A stretch of 64,000 nucleotides of DNA. It comes from Tricholomella constricta. Taxonomy: Eukaryota; Basidiomycota; Agaricomycetes; Agaricales; Lyophyllaceae. Below are positions 30,498 to 42,072 of the stretch, piece by piece. How positions within the stretch are numbered: the stretch's first letter is position 1; every line of letters begins with the position of its first letter. The stretch lies in the NCBI GenBank assembly GCA_013368375.1, contig JAACJP010000068.1, positions 45,239-109,238 of the forward strand, in the 5' to 3' direction. The notes beneath the pieces are model-generated. The model did not search any database, had not been told where the DNA came from, and saw only the letters and a program-made list of their open reading frames with translations. A program made the position numbers and the translations under genes.

Positions 30498-31410
30498 CTA
30501 GACAGAGTAGAAAATTCTGATACTGGCACCAGACACGTGGTTGGCCCAACCAGGGTACTTGTCCAGAGAATCTTAGACAGGGAGAACTACGTCTTGAAGG
30601 AACATTCACCTGAGCTTTCACGACAAGGGCCACTCTGTCGCCTGGGCGGAGCGTGCTCACAAAGCCGCGTCCAGTCCCAGCGCCCTTCGTCATGGCCTCT
30701 GCCTCCACACCGTCATCGAAGACATCGTCCTTCGTCCACACGATCTCGTGGCGCTTCACGGTCCGTGATACCTGCAGATTAAACTGGAGATTCCATCTCC
30801 GCGTTGGTTCCAAGGGGTTCTCAACCTCCCGCCCCAGGCTCCGACCGAACGCGGCGTCGTCGAATTCATGGAATGTGCGCAGGCTACCCTGCGACGAAAG
30901 CTGATCCTCCACTCCGAGTAGGCTGTCCCGAACGATGCCGGCCTCAAACCACGAGTACGAGCCGTTGTACGTGCCTAAAAAAGCGACCGCACGCCGACAG
31001 TGAGGCCGTGCGATGAACAGGGGGAGGGATCACTGCAGTTGCAGTTGTCGCACCGTACCTATATACCGATCATCCCCACCCCACCCTTGGTCGCAGCTCC
31101 TCAAGGTAAACACGACGCCCTGGATCTGGATCGGCCTCGTCCTGGGATGCGCGGGAATGGGAGGTGTGACGAGATAGTATGCTGCGGCTCCGGTACCAGA
31201 AGAAGCATGGACCACGAAAGGAGCTGCGTCGTCTGTGCGTTCGGAAGAGACGCAGGGCCAGTATTGCGCTGCGTCTAGAATGAGATCTGCCAGCTCTGTG
31301 GGGACGGAGCGGCGCAGGTAGTCGTGCACGGTGTACACGTCCTCGTGTGTGATGCCGAAGTCGATGTAAGCAGAAGAGTTTAAGGTGTCCGTGTCGTTGG
31401 GATTTTCCAT
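30498..31410 (-). CDS. Conserved fungal protein, copy B of a tandem pair
   Basis: Same structure as copy A. The ATG at 31410 starts MENPNDTDTLNSSAYIDFGI. Exon 1 ends in VVFTLRSCDQGWGGDDRYIG. An 84-nt intron (GTACGG...CTTTTTTAG) leads to TYNGSYSWFEAGIVRDSLLG, then EFDDAAFGRSLGREVENPLE, IVWTKDDVFDDGVEAEAMTK and LRPGDRVALVVKAQ. A short intron leads to YPGWANHVSGASIRIFYSV and stop. CDQGW and YPGW are the conserved forms. The duplication includes flanking DNA (28940-29090 resembles 30350-30460), so it arose as a segment of about 1.4 kb. The function of the family is not known to me. Confidence 0.78.
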
Positions 31411-31856
31411 CGGAGATGTACTTATACACGATGCGATCCAGCAAGATCGGAGTTGTACAAAGTCCTCGTGACTGAGCTGGAGTGAAGGATGCGGATAAGT
31501 ACGCAGATGAATTGCAAGGCTGATCGCTTCGGGATAACTCTAGACGAGGAGACAAGCTATATATAATTGACGTGGTACTAGAAAGTGTTGGACTTTGATG
31601 CATTTGATGATGGGTGCGCTTACCGAGGACCCTTGATAATGATTGAGCTTTAGCTAATCAACCTCCTCCGTCTTGTAGACCCACTCGAGTAGGAGGAGGG
31701 GCGGCGGTGGACGTGTAAATTCCCACCCCCTAAGCCAAGCGCGCTGCACTGCCACGCGGGTAGTGACGTAATGAACAGACCACGTGAGATTTTGGCGTTA
31801 TTGTCTCTGGGACGGGTTATATACAAGGACTTGTGTGGCTGGATGGCGCGCGAGCG
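31411..31856. other. Intergenic promoter region
   Basis: Between the divergent copy-B gene and the plus-strand gene at 31857. A TATA-like gggttatatacaag lies at about 31815-31828, 30 to 40 bases before the plus-strand ATG. No gene is seen. Confidence 0.45.
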
Positions 31857-32927
31857 ATGTACACCCACGACATCGTCCTCTTCCCCGCCCCTCCGCCCAC
31901 GACGAATGCGCTGAGCCCGGGCCAGCGCACCCGCCTTCTTCGCTCCTCCAAAAAGCTCGGCCGCATCCTCGGCACGACGCCCCACTTTGTCGACGCCGTA
32001 CCCGACGACGACAAGTCCTTCTGCTCGTCCTCCTCGGCGTCGTCCTCATCCCGCGCATCCATCGACTCGGCCCCCGCACCTGCGCACCACCCCCGGTTGA
32101 CCCGCAAGCCGCCCATGCTCCGACTCGCACTCGGACCTTGCCCCTCGCCGCCGAGCAGCGACAGCCCCAGCCCCACCGACATATCCTTTACCATCCCCAC
32201 GCCCGCCAACGCCCGCAGAAGAAAGATGGACCGCCTCCGCCGCACCCTCGGCGACGACGTCCCGCTCCGCCTCGTCTTCCCGTCTCCTTCGGACGAATCC
32301 AGCGACGAGTCCCTCCCCTCCCCCACCCCGCCCGACCCCGAATCTCAGACTCAGACTGCACCTGCACGCCACGTTGCGCCCGACTCTCTCATCCTCCTCT
32401 CCGCCCCCGCCGTGCCCCAGGCCAGCAGGCCCGCGCCCCCTCCACCTCCCGGCTCACCTCCCCGGTCCTCGTCCAGGTCTACAAAACCAAAGGCAAAGAC
32501 GAAGAAGAGCGTGCTCAGGAAACCTGCACCCCTGCCCACCGTACACGACTCCAAGCCCAATTACAAGCCTGGCAGACGTTTATTTAGACTTGGACCCCAC
32601 CCACCCGTCTCCCACCACCGCTCCGGCTCGGGTTCGGGTTCGGCTCTGGGCGTGATACTGGAGGAAGCATGTCCTGCCGAGTCTGCGAGGTTCCGCAGCG
32701 ACAACGTCAATGACAACAGCGACGATGACGCAAGCGCAAGCGAAGAGGAGCTCGAGCAAGCGTCGTCCGAGGACGACTTTGAGCTCGTCGATAAGGAGCC
32801 TGTCAATGCGCTGTTCCAGTATCCCGGCAGCTCCTATGTGGAGCGCGCATGGACTGCGTATGGATATGGATATGGATCTGGGCGAGTGGGTTCCGGTGGG
32901 CATGCGAGGTGCGGTGTGGGCGTGTAG
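31857..32927 (+). CDS. Disordered Ser/Pro-rich conserved fungal protein
   Basis: 356 residues in one exon, MYTHDIVLFPAPPPTTNALS onward. Two short conserved-looking patches stand out: LRSSKKLGRILGTTPHFVD (about residues 29-48) and RRRKMDRLRRTLGDDVPLRL (about residues 125-145). The rest is Ser/Pro-rich with a basic KPKAKTKKSVLRK segment and an acidic SEEELEQASSEDDFELVDKE before the tail. Proteins with these two patches and disorder between them occur across basidiomycetes, but I know no function. The Ser/Pro and acidic Ser runs suggest phosphorylation. The last 30 residues (YGYGYGSGRVGSGG) are repeat-derived. The GC-rich codon use differs from the neighbours. Confidence 0.75.
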   Translation: MYTHDIVLFPAPPPTTNALSPGQRTRLLRSSKKLGRILGTTPHFVDAVPDDDKSFCSSSSASSSSRASIDSAPAPAHHPRLTRKPPMLRLALGPCPSPPSSDSPSPTDISFTIPTPANARRRKMDRLRRTLGDDVPLRLVFPSPSDESSDESLPSPTPPDPESQTQTAPARHVAPDSLILLSAPAVPQASRPAPPPPPGSPPRSSSRSTKPKAKTKKSVLRKPAPLPTVHDSKPNYKPGRRLFRLGPHPPVSHHRSGSGSGSALGVILEEACPAESARFRSDNVNDNSDDDASASEEELEQASSEDDFELVDKEPVNALFQYPGSSYVERAWTAYGYGYGSGRVGSGGHARCGVGV

Positions 32928-35264
32928 CGTCGAACGCGCTCCGCTCTCGCGCTTATCGACATTGACTGCGATAATCTTTCTTGCCATCTGTTCTTTTTCT
33001 TGATCCGTGATCCTTACATATGTAGCGCTTTCTGAATCCGCTGTGCTTTTGAAGCGCATCCCTAATTCCTGACCCCCCCCCCCCCCCATTCCTTATTCCC
33101 CAATCCCTAATTGTACGTCCCCTTCTCATGCCGTCAGAGGCGCAACGTACTAGTACTCTGGCAGTCGTCGTCGTCTCTTCGTCTCTTCGTCTCTTCGTCT
33201 CGTGTATCATCCTCACCCCAGGCATATATATGCTTTTGCTACGAATACTGTATGTATTATTATGTACGTTGTATTATCAGTCCTTCCTCGATCCTCAATC
33301 CTCGGTCTTCAGTCGTCAGTTACTTGATTTGACGCTCCTGGAATCTCGAACCTCGTGCGGGGTGTATAAGGACCTGAGGAGCACATGTGGAGTTGGGCGC
33401 ATGGCGTTGGGTTGGCTCTGGGCTCTGCGCGCGCGCCAACTTCAACTTTGGCGTGAAGTGCTACTCTGAGTGCGAGTGTGCGTGTGCGTAGGACCTTCGC
33501 GGAGCGCGACTACCGTGGCGGTGGAACGTGGAACGCCGCCCATGTCCGCTGCCAATGCCTGGCGTTCGGCCTGGACTCGGATGTTGGTCAATGGCAAGGG
33601 CAAGGGCAAGGACGGTATCTAAGATCTTGTAATTACTACGACCCCAGAGTCAAGAGGCGACGCGATGTGCGCCACAAGCCACAAGCCACAAGCCACAAGT
33701 CACAAGCGTCCCACCCCCGAGTTCGGGTATCGTTATGACTTGCTCTGCGGCAGCGAACCAGCGACCCCTCCTCAGCCCCGGCAGTACGCATCGAGTGAGG
33801 ACCGTACGCGTATGCCGCCCAGGGCTTTAGCTTGAGGCTTGCTTGAACTGCTGCAAAGCATCTCGAGATCGTGCACGTGCACACTGCACACTGCACCGCG
33901 GCCTGTGTATAACAAGGGTGCCTGTGATGCCCGTGCCGTGGCAGCGATAGAGCCCTCCCTGGATCCACGCCGCCCCTCCCAGACTCTGCTCCTGCTCCCA
34001 TTCCCGCACCCTGGAAACTTGAAAACGACTCGGACTCGGAGAAAGCCATAGCCATAGCCTGCTGCCGGCGCAAGCCATTAGTATTAGTATTAGCATTAGC
34101 ATTTAGTATACTTATCAGCAACTTAACGGTACACGCTCGCTTGCAGCCGAGTCGATAGATACCCTCTTCCGGCTCCGGCTCCGGCTCCGTTTCCGTAGTA
34201 TCTGCGCCACACCAGCACTCATCCCAGTCGTACAGGCACGAAACCGCGATCGCCGCTTACCGACGTTCAACTTGCCAGCTAGGACAACTTCCATGTATGG
34301 CGGCTATGTAATATGCAACATGCAACATGCAACGTGCGACATGATGACGGCCCCCGCGGCGCTGGCTGATCTCCAACCCCCAAACACCAAACATTAGAGG
34401 TGAGGCTGAGTCCGAGTCCTCGATCACGCCTATGATTCAGACCTTCGGGGATTAGTTACAATTGCAACGAGGCGAACTTGAAGGTGCACCCGATAAAAGT
34501 CTATCTCCGCCCCCTTCCTCTGGCTTCCCTGCTGCACGTACGACTGCCCCTTCTGCCCGCAGTTCCTCAGTAGCTCCGCCCCTTCCTCCTGGCAGTGTAA
34601 GTGACTCACATCTTTTGCTCAGACAGATGGGTCCCTGGATGGCAAGTCCCCGCCTGGACGGCACGCCTCCTCGCCCAGATAAACCCTGCCCTATTCCTAT
34701 TGTTGGCAAAACCGGACCTTCCTGTCGCTGTGCTGCGCGCCGTCTCAAGAATTCGAGCTCGCATACGCAGCCACTGCATCGACAACAGCCCCACGGGCTA
34801 CACGCCAAAATGTCCTACATACATACATACACGCATACATTTACAATGCCATCGCCAACGCCACGAATACCTCGGACCAAGGCAACGCACTGCCTTGACC
34901 CCCCTGCCCCTCCGCTCAACCCAGCTATCTATCGCACACGCTCCTCGCCCCCCTTCCCTCTTCCGCCAGCTAACCAAGATTTCGTACAAAAAGCATCAAG
35001 GACAGCGAGGAATCTCGGGATACAACCACTGGTATGGACAGCAAACGCACACACACACAAGAACAAGAACAAGAAGGGAAAGGAAAGGAGAGTTAAGGAG
35101 AAAAAAAAAAGGAAGAACCGCTCGGCAGGTAAGTAAGTAGTATGAGGGGGAGGGTAGCGCCCGCATCCCTCCACCACGTCCCCCTCAAACTCCACTACCG
35201 ACCACACAAAAGGGGGGTTCCAAAAGTTCAAATTCAGATTCAGATATCACTTCACACTGTGTGT
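32928..35264. other. Intergenic with many simple repeats
   Basis: No gene supported. Simple repeats are dense: a poly-C run at about 33074-33087, TCTTCG repeats at about 33175-33200, (CACAAGC)n near 33672-33710, TTAGTA/GCATTA repeats near 34078-34103, GGCTCC repeats near 34171-34190, ATGCAAC repeats near 34312-34340, ACATAC repeats near 34815-34840 and a purine tract at 35070-35115. A plus-strand open frame at 34462-35136 is low complexity and has no domain. Confidence 0.55.
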
Positions 35265-36944
35265 TCAGAAGAGCGTGACGCCCTTTGAGCGCGAGAAATC
35301 GACGAGGTTTTTGAGCTGCTCGAGCGTGAGGAAGATCAGGATGGTCGTCGGCTGGAGACGTGTCCAGGCTGGGACCCAGCCCTTGAACATGAACATGGCG
35401 CCTTCGTTCTTCAGCGAGGATTTGATGACTCCTAGCGTCGACTATGGTTGACACGATTCAGGTCAGTGGGTGGAGCGCTGCGGGGAAGGGGATGACGTAC
35501 GTTGGATCCAGGGCCTGAGGCGTTCATGATACGACTCTGTTGGAACGGAGAGTGTCAGGGGAAGCGAGAGGGGAAGACGAAGATGCTGGGGCGCACCTTT
35601 AGGACATCGGCTGGTGAGCAGACGGTCGTCGCGACTGTGCCCTGTATAACAGTAGCGTAAAGGGAATTAGCCTTGAGCAGTCATAGAGTAGAGTAGAACG
35701 CACCGCAGCGAAACTGGCGGTGAAATGGCAGAAGATGTTGTCTTCAAAGTATTTCGTCTTGAGGAGCTCCGATTTGAAAAAGTCGTAACTGGCAAGGAGG
35801 AAAGTGCGGAGGATTAGCAGATGGAGATAGCGGAAAGTCGGCGGACATACGAGGCCAGTTGACTTGCGTTCATGAGGACCGCTCGGAACACGTTAGGGCC
35901 TACTCCCCGAGCAAGTGACGACACTCCTTCCTCGCGGACCATCTGGAGAAATCATAGCCGAGTCAGCAATAGCAGAAGACGAGTGTACGGCGCCACGTAT
36001 TTGTGCATCGTGTGTCGAGCAGGCTTCGACGACGATTGAAGGGGGGGATGGCGCGCGTCTCGTCATGGCACACGACCAAAACAAAGGCACCGATCAACAG
36101 GTGACATGACATATGTCAAAATGCCACATCCCCTTTCGGAAAATGCGGGGAAAAGGCGCTCACCCTGAACAATGCATCAAAGCAGTGTTTGTAGTTGAAC
36201 CGCTTTTCGGCCGGTTTCGCAAAGTCGCCTTGAAGACGAACCATAACGATTTCTGAAGAAGTATGAAGAGTTGAGGGGGAACAGTCGTAGGGGGCAAGTA
36301 GAAGGACGACGCACCTCCTGGGTTCCCAATGAGCCCAGCGATGCCTCCCGCTAAACGCAGCCATTATGGATCAAGGCGTGCCCATAATAGGAGTAGAAGG
36401 GTAACACACCCATACTGCCGGCCACAGCGAGCTTCCACGCAGGCGCATCCTTCCCAGCTCCAAGCAACTTCTTGCTCTCGTCGTAAGCCCAGAATCGACA
36501 CATCGAGTACGACATCTGGCGCATCCATGTTCCCGAAATACCGTCGAAGAGGCCGCGAGGTCCTGCAGGGATATGACGCAATGGTCAAGAACGATCCCTG
36601 ACTGTTCATGAGTGCAACGCACCTGCAGTTCTATATGTCTTCTTTATACTGTCTATCATCCGTTTATCGCCGGAAGCTTGTAATCGAACTTTAGTAAGAT
36701 CTAGAGGGCTGGGGGTCGTTGTCAATCGGATGAAGCTGTCATGCCAGGAAGGCCGCTGCGCACTGTGTGATCGACGCTGCGATAGTGGCTGCCAGGCCTA
36801 AACACCGCCAAAAGAAGAGTTAGAATCTCCCATATGGTACCACAACCACTGGGACGTACCTCCTAGCCAGAAAGGATAAGGCTGCTTCTTAGGCGCCGGT
36901 TTTGCGAGAGGCGTATTAACGGGGGGTGCTGTAAGGGATGACAT
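35265..36944 (-). CDS. Mitochondrial carrier, dicarboxylate-carrier (DIC1-like) type
   Basis: Inner-membrane solute carrier with three repeats. The ATG at 36944 starts MSSLTAPPVNTPLAKPAPKK, then PYPFWLGG and ATIAASIT. An intron with donor GTGCGC and acceptor CCCCAG interrupts the first signature; splicing restores HPLDLTKVRLQ. Then come GPRGLFDGISGTWMRQMSYS and RFWAYDESKK. Repeat 2 is GLIGNPGEIVMVRLQGDFAK with FNYKHCFDALFRMVREEG. Repeat 3 has TVATTVCSPADVLKSRIMNA and GWVPAWTRLQPTTILIFLTLE. It ends SKGVTLF. About 8 introns split about 300 residues. The second-repeat word GNPGEIV.VR.Q.D resembles DIC1 dicarboxylate/phosphate exchangers; the substrate is inferred. The gene looks intact. Confidence 0.88.
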
Positions 36945-37943
36945 GACACGAGCAGGCTAAGAGTCTAGGAGGGAAAAGGAGGATCGATTCCTGAGCGTTC
37001 GAGAGATAAAAGTCAACGGATGTGGACTCGTATATATGTGAGAATATGGCGTGTCGAGGGAAGCGGTCGGTAAAGGCTGAATGATCAAACTTCCTGTGAA
37101 TTGCGGTGAACGATCCGAAGATTTAGCCAGTTGTAATCAGTGACAGTTTGGGTATAACTGAACAAGGATGATATCGCGTGAATTCCCGAGGAAGGATGCA
37201 GAGAATAGGGACGTTGTTAATCAAGACATCTGCATTGGTGAATGAACAACCCCGTGACCAGCCGAATGCGGGGTTCCGACCGCCGCATCTGCTATCACTC
37301 ACTACCTCCCCCCAACGGCACGCGTGTTGGTACATGGTATCGCAGCCCAGTATATGCTGTATGCTAGCATGCCCTCTGCTCTTCCGTCCCATTCCGAATA
37401 TATGTCTGAAATAGTCCCGGACACGCCGGCGCGCAGCAATCGGTCGTCGGCCCGCGCACACTGTCAAAATTATCCCATGAATCGTGCGAAGTATAGACGA
37501 GCACGAGGCACAAAGTTAAAGGGCTCGGTCGCGTGAACGTTCAAGTAAAAAGGACGCAGGATAGTCGGTCGGGCGAAAACGGGCATCCAAAAAGGCAGAT
37601 GGCCACCCCGTGTACATGCCAGGCGGCCTACCGCGTCAACAAAGCTCCACGCTTGCGGTATATATAACCCAGGCTGCATGAGAGAATTCGCAGACTGTCA
37701 AAGAAGTTACTCGCAGGAGGGAGCATGGATTGTACATACCGATGGAATTATCAAGAAAGCACGAAATCGCGCGCTCCATGGCGAGAGCGTTGGCGGTGGA
37801 ATATGCGGGCTCGGATTGGGCTCGGAGAGGGTATTGAGGGAAACAGCTAGAAAGGAAAAAAAAAAAGATAGCATCGTCATCGCGCTAATCCATGTGTACT
37901 CTGCCACGTGAACACGTGAATGGTCCGTGCGCATCCCGACGGG
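36945..37943. other. Intergenic upstream of the U2 RNA gene
   Basis: No coding gene supported; frames at 37123-37467 and 37470-37679 show no domain. Two CACGTG E-boxes lie just before the U2 TATA box, at about 37902-37907 and 37912-37917. Confidence 0.45.
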
Positions 37944-37950
37944 TATATAA
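37944..37950 (+). promoter_or_regulatory. TATA box of the U2 snRNA gene
   Basis: tatataa, 27 bases before the proposed U2 RNA start at 37971. This is the normal spacing for a Pol II start. Paired CACGTG motifs stand just upstream. Confidence 0.75.
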
Positions 37951-37970
37951 GCTTGCCCCGCTCATTGTGA

Positions 37971-38155
37971 ATCCTTACCACTCTGGCCTTTTGGCTTAGA
38001 TCAAGTGTAGTATCTGTTCTTAATAGTTTAACCACTATTATGGAGGCACCGCCTCCATTCTTGGTTATCTTATTTTTGCCGCCCTTGCCTCTGTGCTCTG
38101 CTTGCAACACGGAGGCGCGATGACCTTGCTGCTGCACTCCTGGCTTGCGTCGTCG
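37971..38155 (+). ncRNA. U2 spliceosomal small nuclear RNA
   Basis: The 5' third is nearly invariant U2: ctggccttttggcttagatc, then aagtgtagtatctgttctta. It includes the branch-point-pairing GTAGTA at 38007-38012. A perfect 7-bp hairpin follows (taatagt / actatta, 38021-38040) in the position of stem-loop IIa. Next comes tggaggc-acc-gcctcca, then the Sm site atttttg at 38072-38078. A stem with arms gcctctgtg / cacggaggc (stem-loop III) and a last stem with gatgac / gtcgtc arms follow. The 5' end is set from the TATA spacing and the usual distance to GGCC. The 3' end is approximate. Total about 185 nt, as expected for U2. Confidence 0.93.
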
Positions 38156-39524
38156 GGGGATCTCCCTTCTTTCTTTTTCCTGGCCTTGTAGCGCTTGTCT
38201 TTTGACGAAGTCGCGGCAGTCAGGAAATGGATGGTTGTGGACTTTGTTTCATCTTGGTGGTTTGACTTCATTGGGGAACACTTTGTTGGTCCTGATTTCC
38301 CTGTTATTCTTCATCCTGGGTGTTCTCGCATCCACGCCCGTCCCATCGCCGCCGATTCTTATGTCATTGATACTTGACTTTTATTCTTTGGATCGTGTTC
38401 ATTCAGTTTATAGTACCGAAACCCATCCTGCTACTCTATATTTACTGCCGTTGTATCATTTATTGAATGCTTGCTTTTGGTTTTCCCGGGCAAGCAGTTT
38501 GTATATGGAAGGACTATTACAATGGCCTGTTCACCTTGATTTGAGTGAACTGTGTTGTAGTCCGCGCTCCTGAAGTAGGTTTTTACCTCGTTGAAGCTCG
38601 CAAGTAAGCCATATGGGAATAGAATGCATTGGAAGAAATTTTGTGAGGGAGCCTGAGTCAACGACGTCGAGATAACTCCGATATCATAAAGAAGGCTTTC
38701 TAGTACACTATCCCCGCCTAATGTCAGACAGAATAAACTGACTGACTTCATCCATCACTGTTGTCATCATCCCTGCATCACCTCCTTTGCGAAGTGACTC
38801 GAGTCGCTCGACCAAACTCTGACCCCCCGCCGAACCTTTGGCTCCATCAGTGATGGATCACATGGTGAGGAAACGGCTTCACGCGCCCGTACCCGCGACG
38901 CGACGCGTTGATGTGCGTTCAATAGCTTTACTTCTGGAGTCATTCTCATTCAATAGATATATGTACGTGCCCAGAAGCACGACCTCATGATAGCTGCTCG
39001 TCAGGCTCGGCGTGGCGCAGCGCAGGTGAGGACATTCTGCCAAAACCAATTTATCCATAACTGTAGTTCCGCGCACATCGTGACACGAGCGCTTTTGCGT
39101 TATGCACAGGCGTTATTTTTGGGAGCGCGCTTATACTCTGACGTTTTCCCTTTCACAGAGAAGAAGAACATGTATGTATGCGCATGGCTGACATCTTCTA
39201 CCGCTGCGGACGGGGCCGCTGGCCGACACTTCTACATGATTCGTCCTTGGATTCTTAGGCAAGAGGCGAATCTGCATCAACGACGAGCGCCCGTTGTGCC
39301 TGCCATCCCCGCGACTCTCACGGACGGGGCGAGTCAGAACAACGCACATCTATCGTGCGTATACCATCTTGGGCATGGCTGAATATTCTAGATTTACAAC
39401 CTCCATTTGGGGATTGCGCTGAAGGTATAAAGGTGCTCTCGTTGAGCCAGGTATTTCTACATTGTCCAAAGCAATTTGAACAATTACCTCGCAGTTCATC
39501 CTCGAGTCTCCTCATTGCTTCACG
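38156..39524. other. Intergenic, no supported gene
   Basis: Hydrophobic open frames downstream of U2 (38145-38573) have no intron or domain support. The last 200 bases hold the promoter of the LysM gene, with a gaaggtataaaggtg TATA-like word at about 39419-39433. Confidence 0.45.
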
Positions 39525-40202
39525 ATGTTCGCTCGCGTTTACCTCGCTACATTCGTCGCTGTCAGCGCATACCTAGGTAACGACAGGCCTCCCTGCCCTA
39601 GGCATCGCTTCTGACTTGGTAAATTTAGCTTGTGCAAGCCCGCTGTTGAAGGCGCGCGACCCCGTCTGCGGCCGTACCTACACAGTCGTTCCCGGCGACA
39701 CCTGCGATGCCATTTCCGTGGCCCAGAACGTTTCCACGTCAGTCTTCACACTCAATATCCACATCCACATCCAATCCAACACTTACCATTGTGGTATGAC
39801 GTTCGTAGGTACCAACTCGCGGTGAACAACCCCACCGTCAACGCCGCCTGCGACAATCTCTTCATCGACCAGGTAATGACCAGCCGCCCCCCGCTACTGC
39901 TTGGTCATGAGCTCCCGGCATTAATGCAGAGATTTTGCATTTTCATAGGTCCTTTGTCTCGGGATCGAGGGCCAGGACTGCTCGACTGTCCGCCTCGTCG
40001 TGGAGGGGGATAGTTGCGGCGCAATCCTCAGCGATGCGGGTATCACCCTCGATGTCCTTAGAGCGAACAACCCGAACGTCGATGAGGGCTGCACTAACAT
40101 CTATCCTGGAGAGGTGCGATTTGTTGTGAGGCTCTTTATATATTGCTGACGCTTTCTGCGCAGGTCTTATGCACTGCGACCACTCCTGTGTACGTTGTTT
40201 AA
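39525..40202 (+). CDS. Secreted two-LysM chitin-binding protein (LysM effector-like)
   Basis: Five exons by splice reading. The ATG at 39525 opens a signal peptide, MFARVYLATFVAVSAYLACA. The first LysM domain is CGRTYTVVPGDTCDAISVAQ, joined by an intron to TYQLAVNNPTVNAACDNLFI. After an intron ending TTTCATAG the link VLCLGIEGQDCST leads to the second LysM: LVVEGDSCGAILSDAGITLD, VLRANNPNVDEGCTNIYPGE. The last exon is VLCTATTPVYVV. The whole is about 150 residues with paired cysteines and no catalytic domain. Fungal proteins of this size and layout bind chitin; in plant-associated fungi they can mask cell-wall chitin from host immunity, while in saprotrophs they may protect hyphae. Which applies here is unknown. 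Confidence 0.88.
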
Positions 40203-40444
40203 AGCTGCAACGGCAGTTGTGGAGTGGCGGGGTAAAAGACGCAGGACGTTGAGGCAAAAAGTTCGTGTTCTAGAAATCAGTTTGCTGATCAAAAGCGCTG
40301 TAGCAATACCGTGACATGGATAGAGATTGACATGAAGCACTGCTCGTGTACGTAAGTATACTCTATCCGATTGACACGTTAGCATGCCTGGAGGCGATGA
40401 GGCAACTCTGAGTTACTTACAAAAGGTGCAGTCCGCCAGCCAAT

Positions 40445-42072
40445 TCAATCGAGAGGGCCTGCGCGACGAGTCGAGCGAACTCGTTTCATCAACGCATGGT
40501 CACGAGCCTTCTGGTCCATTCTGACAGCTTTCAGGACACGGATCAAGTCGCCCACCTCTCCCCAGAGCTCGCCCTGGCGGGAGGATTGGATGGTCTTGAT
40601 GCTTGGGAAGATCCTATCGATATGCCGCGCGACGGATAGCGCGCTGTCCACGGGAGAATCCTGGGTATCGAGCAGTTTGACTTTACTGAACGAAATCGGC
40701 GCATCTTCGATCGTCGTAGGCGGAAGCTGGCGAGCGTCAAATTGGAGAGAGATGCCATGTAGTTTGGGACAGTGAATGGCGAACGACTGTAAGGCCGTGA
40801 CTGTCGCAATTGGTGTACCGACGGAGCCCGCCAGTCGGAGTGTACATAGTTCAGGCCACGCGAGCGCGATTTTTTTGAAATCATCGTCGGTGAAAAATAG
40901 CCAAGGGAAGTCGAGGTTGACGTTTTCAAGCTCGCGGAGGTCGAGAAGTGGTTCGAATAGAGGAAATAGGCCGGGCGCCGTCATGTCCATGCGGTCTCTC
41001 TGGAAGCCCACCGTCATATGCGTCAAATAAGGAAACCTGATCGGGATATCCTGGAGGGCCTTGGCCCACATTTCAGGATCAGGAATAGGATCAGGTTGAG
41101 GTGGGCCTTCGAGGATACTGCGCTTCGGAGGTGTCCGGATTTCGAGGCGTCGGAGGGAATGCTCCTTGAAGATGCTGAGCAAGGGGGAAATTTGCTGTGG
41201 CGGAACGGAGACGTTGAGTTCAATCAGAGCAGGAAGCGCTTGGGCGGTGGACGCTTTGGGCAACGAAGAAATCACAAATGTCGCTGAATCCTCAAAGCTG
41301 ATCACCAATTTCTTGAGGTGTTTTAAAACGTGTAACGCGTGAAGAAAACGGACGTCGCGCAGCCCCTTACATAACAATGAAAGGCATTGAAGATTGGACA
41401 TTCGCGGGATCGTAGAGAGACACGCTGGGGTTAAAGTAGTTTGGACGTGCAAATCTTGAAGTTTTGGTGCGTGTTCGACCAAAGCGTCAAGGCATGCCCA
41501 AACTGTTGGGAAAACTTCAGATGAGTCATCTGGGCACATAGAGACCCTGCGTAGGCTGGGGGTGAGAAGGGATAGAAGGCCAGAACCACCTGGCATAGCA
41601 TTTATTGACTGAAGGCCTGGCAGCAACGGTAAATGCTTGTTGAGTTGGGAAAGCCGCACGTAAACGGATGGATGTATTCTGTCATCTGTGAAGACAAGAT
41701 GTCGAATCCTTATCGCGTACAAGGTAAATCGCTCCCAGTCTCTTGGAGGTACTGGACCAGTAAGGACCTGAAAACCGTAAAACGTATTAGTTCGACGTTT
41801 TAAAGCAATGGATGCATCCCAACGTAAACTCCGCGAGATTTCATGAATCCAGGAAGTAGGGAGAAAAGATGCAGAATGTCCTCCAGCCTCCACCAAAGCG
41901 CATCCAAGGCTGGTGTACTGAACACTTTACAGCACAAGGCTGCATTCAAAAGTGGAGTGCGATTGTCTGGTGGAGTTGGAGCGAGCGACCAATGTTCTGG
42001 CGGCGAATACGTGAGATGAGCGAAGATTTCATGAAGAATGTCCGTATTGGAGAGAGCGGCATGAGAATCCAT
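40445..42072 (-). CDS. F-box / leucine-rich-repeat-like protein (first of two)
   Basis: The ATG at 42072 starts MDSHAALSNTDILHEIFAHL, an F-box core. It is followed by LLNAALCCKVFSTPALDALW and RLEDILHLFSLLPGF. An intron of about 50 nt near 41820-41768 leads to LTGPVPPRDWERFTLYAIRI and a long LRR-like run (LQSINAMPGGSGLLSLLTPS, LRRVSM, LQDLHVQTTLTPACL, LQCLSLLCKGL, LRRLEI, LRELENVNLDFPWLF, LCTLRLAG). About 550 residues. This layout is the common agaricomycete F-box family, presumed adaptors for SCF ubiquitin ligases. The target is unknown. Confidence 0.85.

Noticed and set aside
31784..32587. Plus-strand frame of 267 codons overlapping the 31857 gene
   Set aside because: Arg/Pro/His-rich shadow of the GC-rich real frame; lacks conserved patches.
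34462..35136. Plus-strand open frame of 224 codons
   Set aside because: Composition comes from Pro/Ser-rich simple sequence and purine tracts; there is no domain and overlapping frames are open too.
38145..38573. Hydrophobic open frame overlapping the 3' end of U2
   Set aside because: Begins inside the U2 RNA and has no homology-like pattern.
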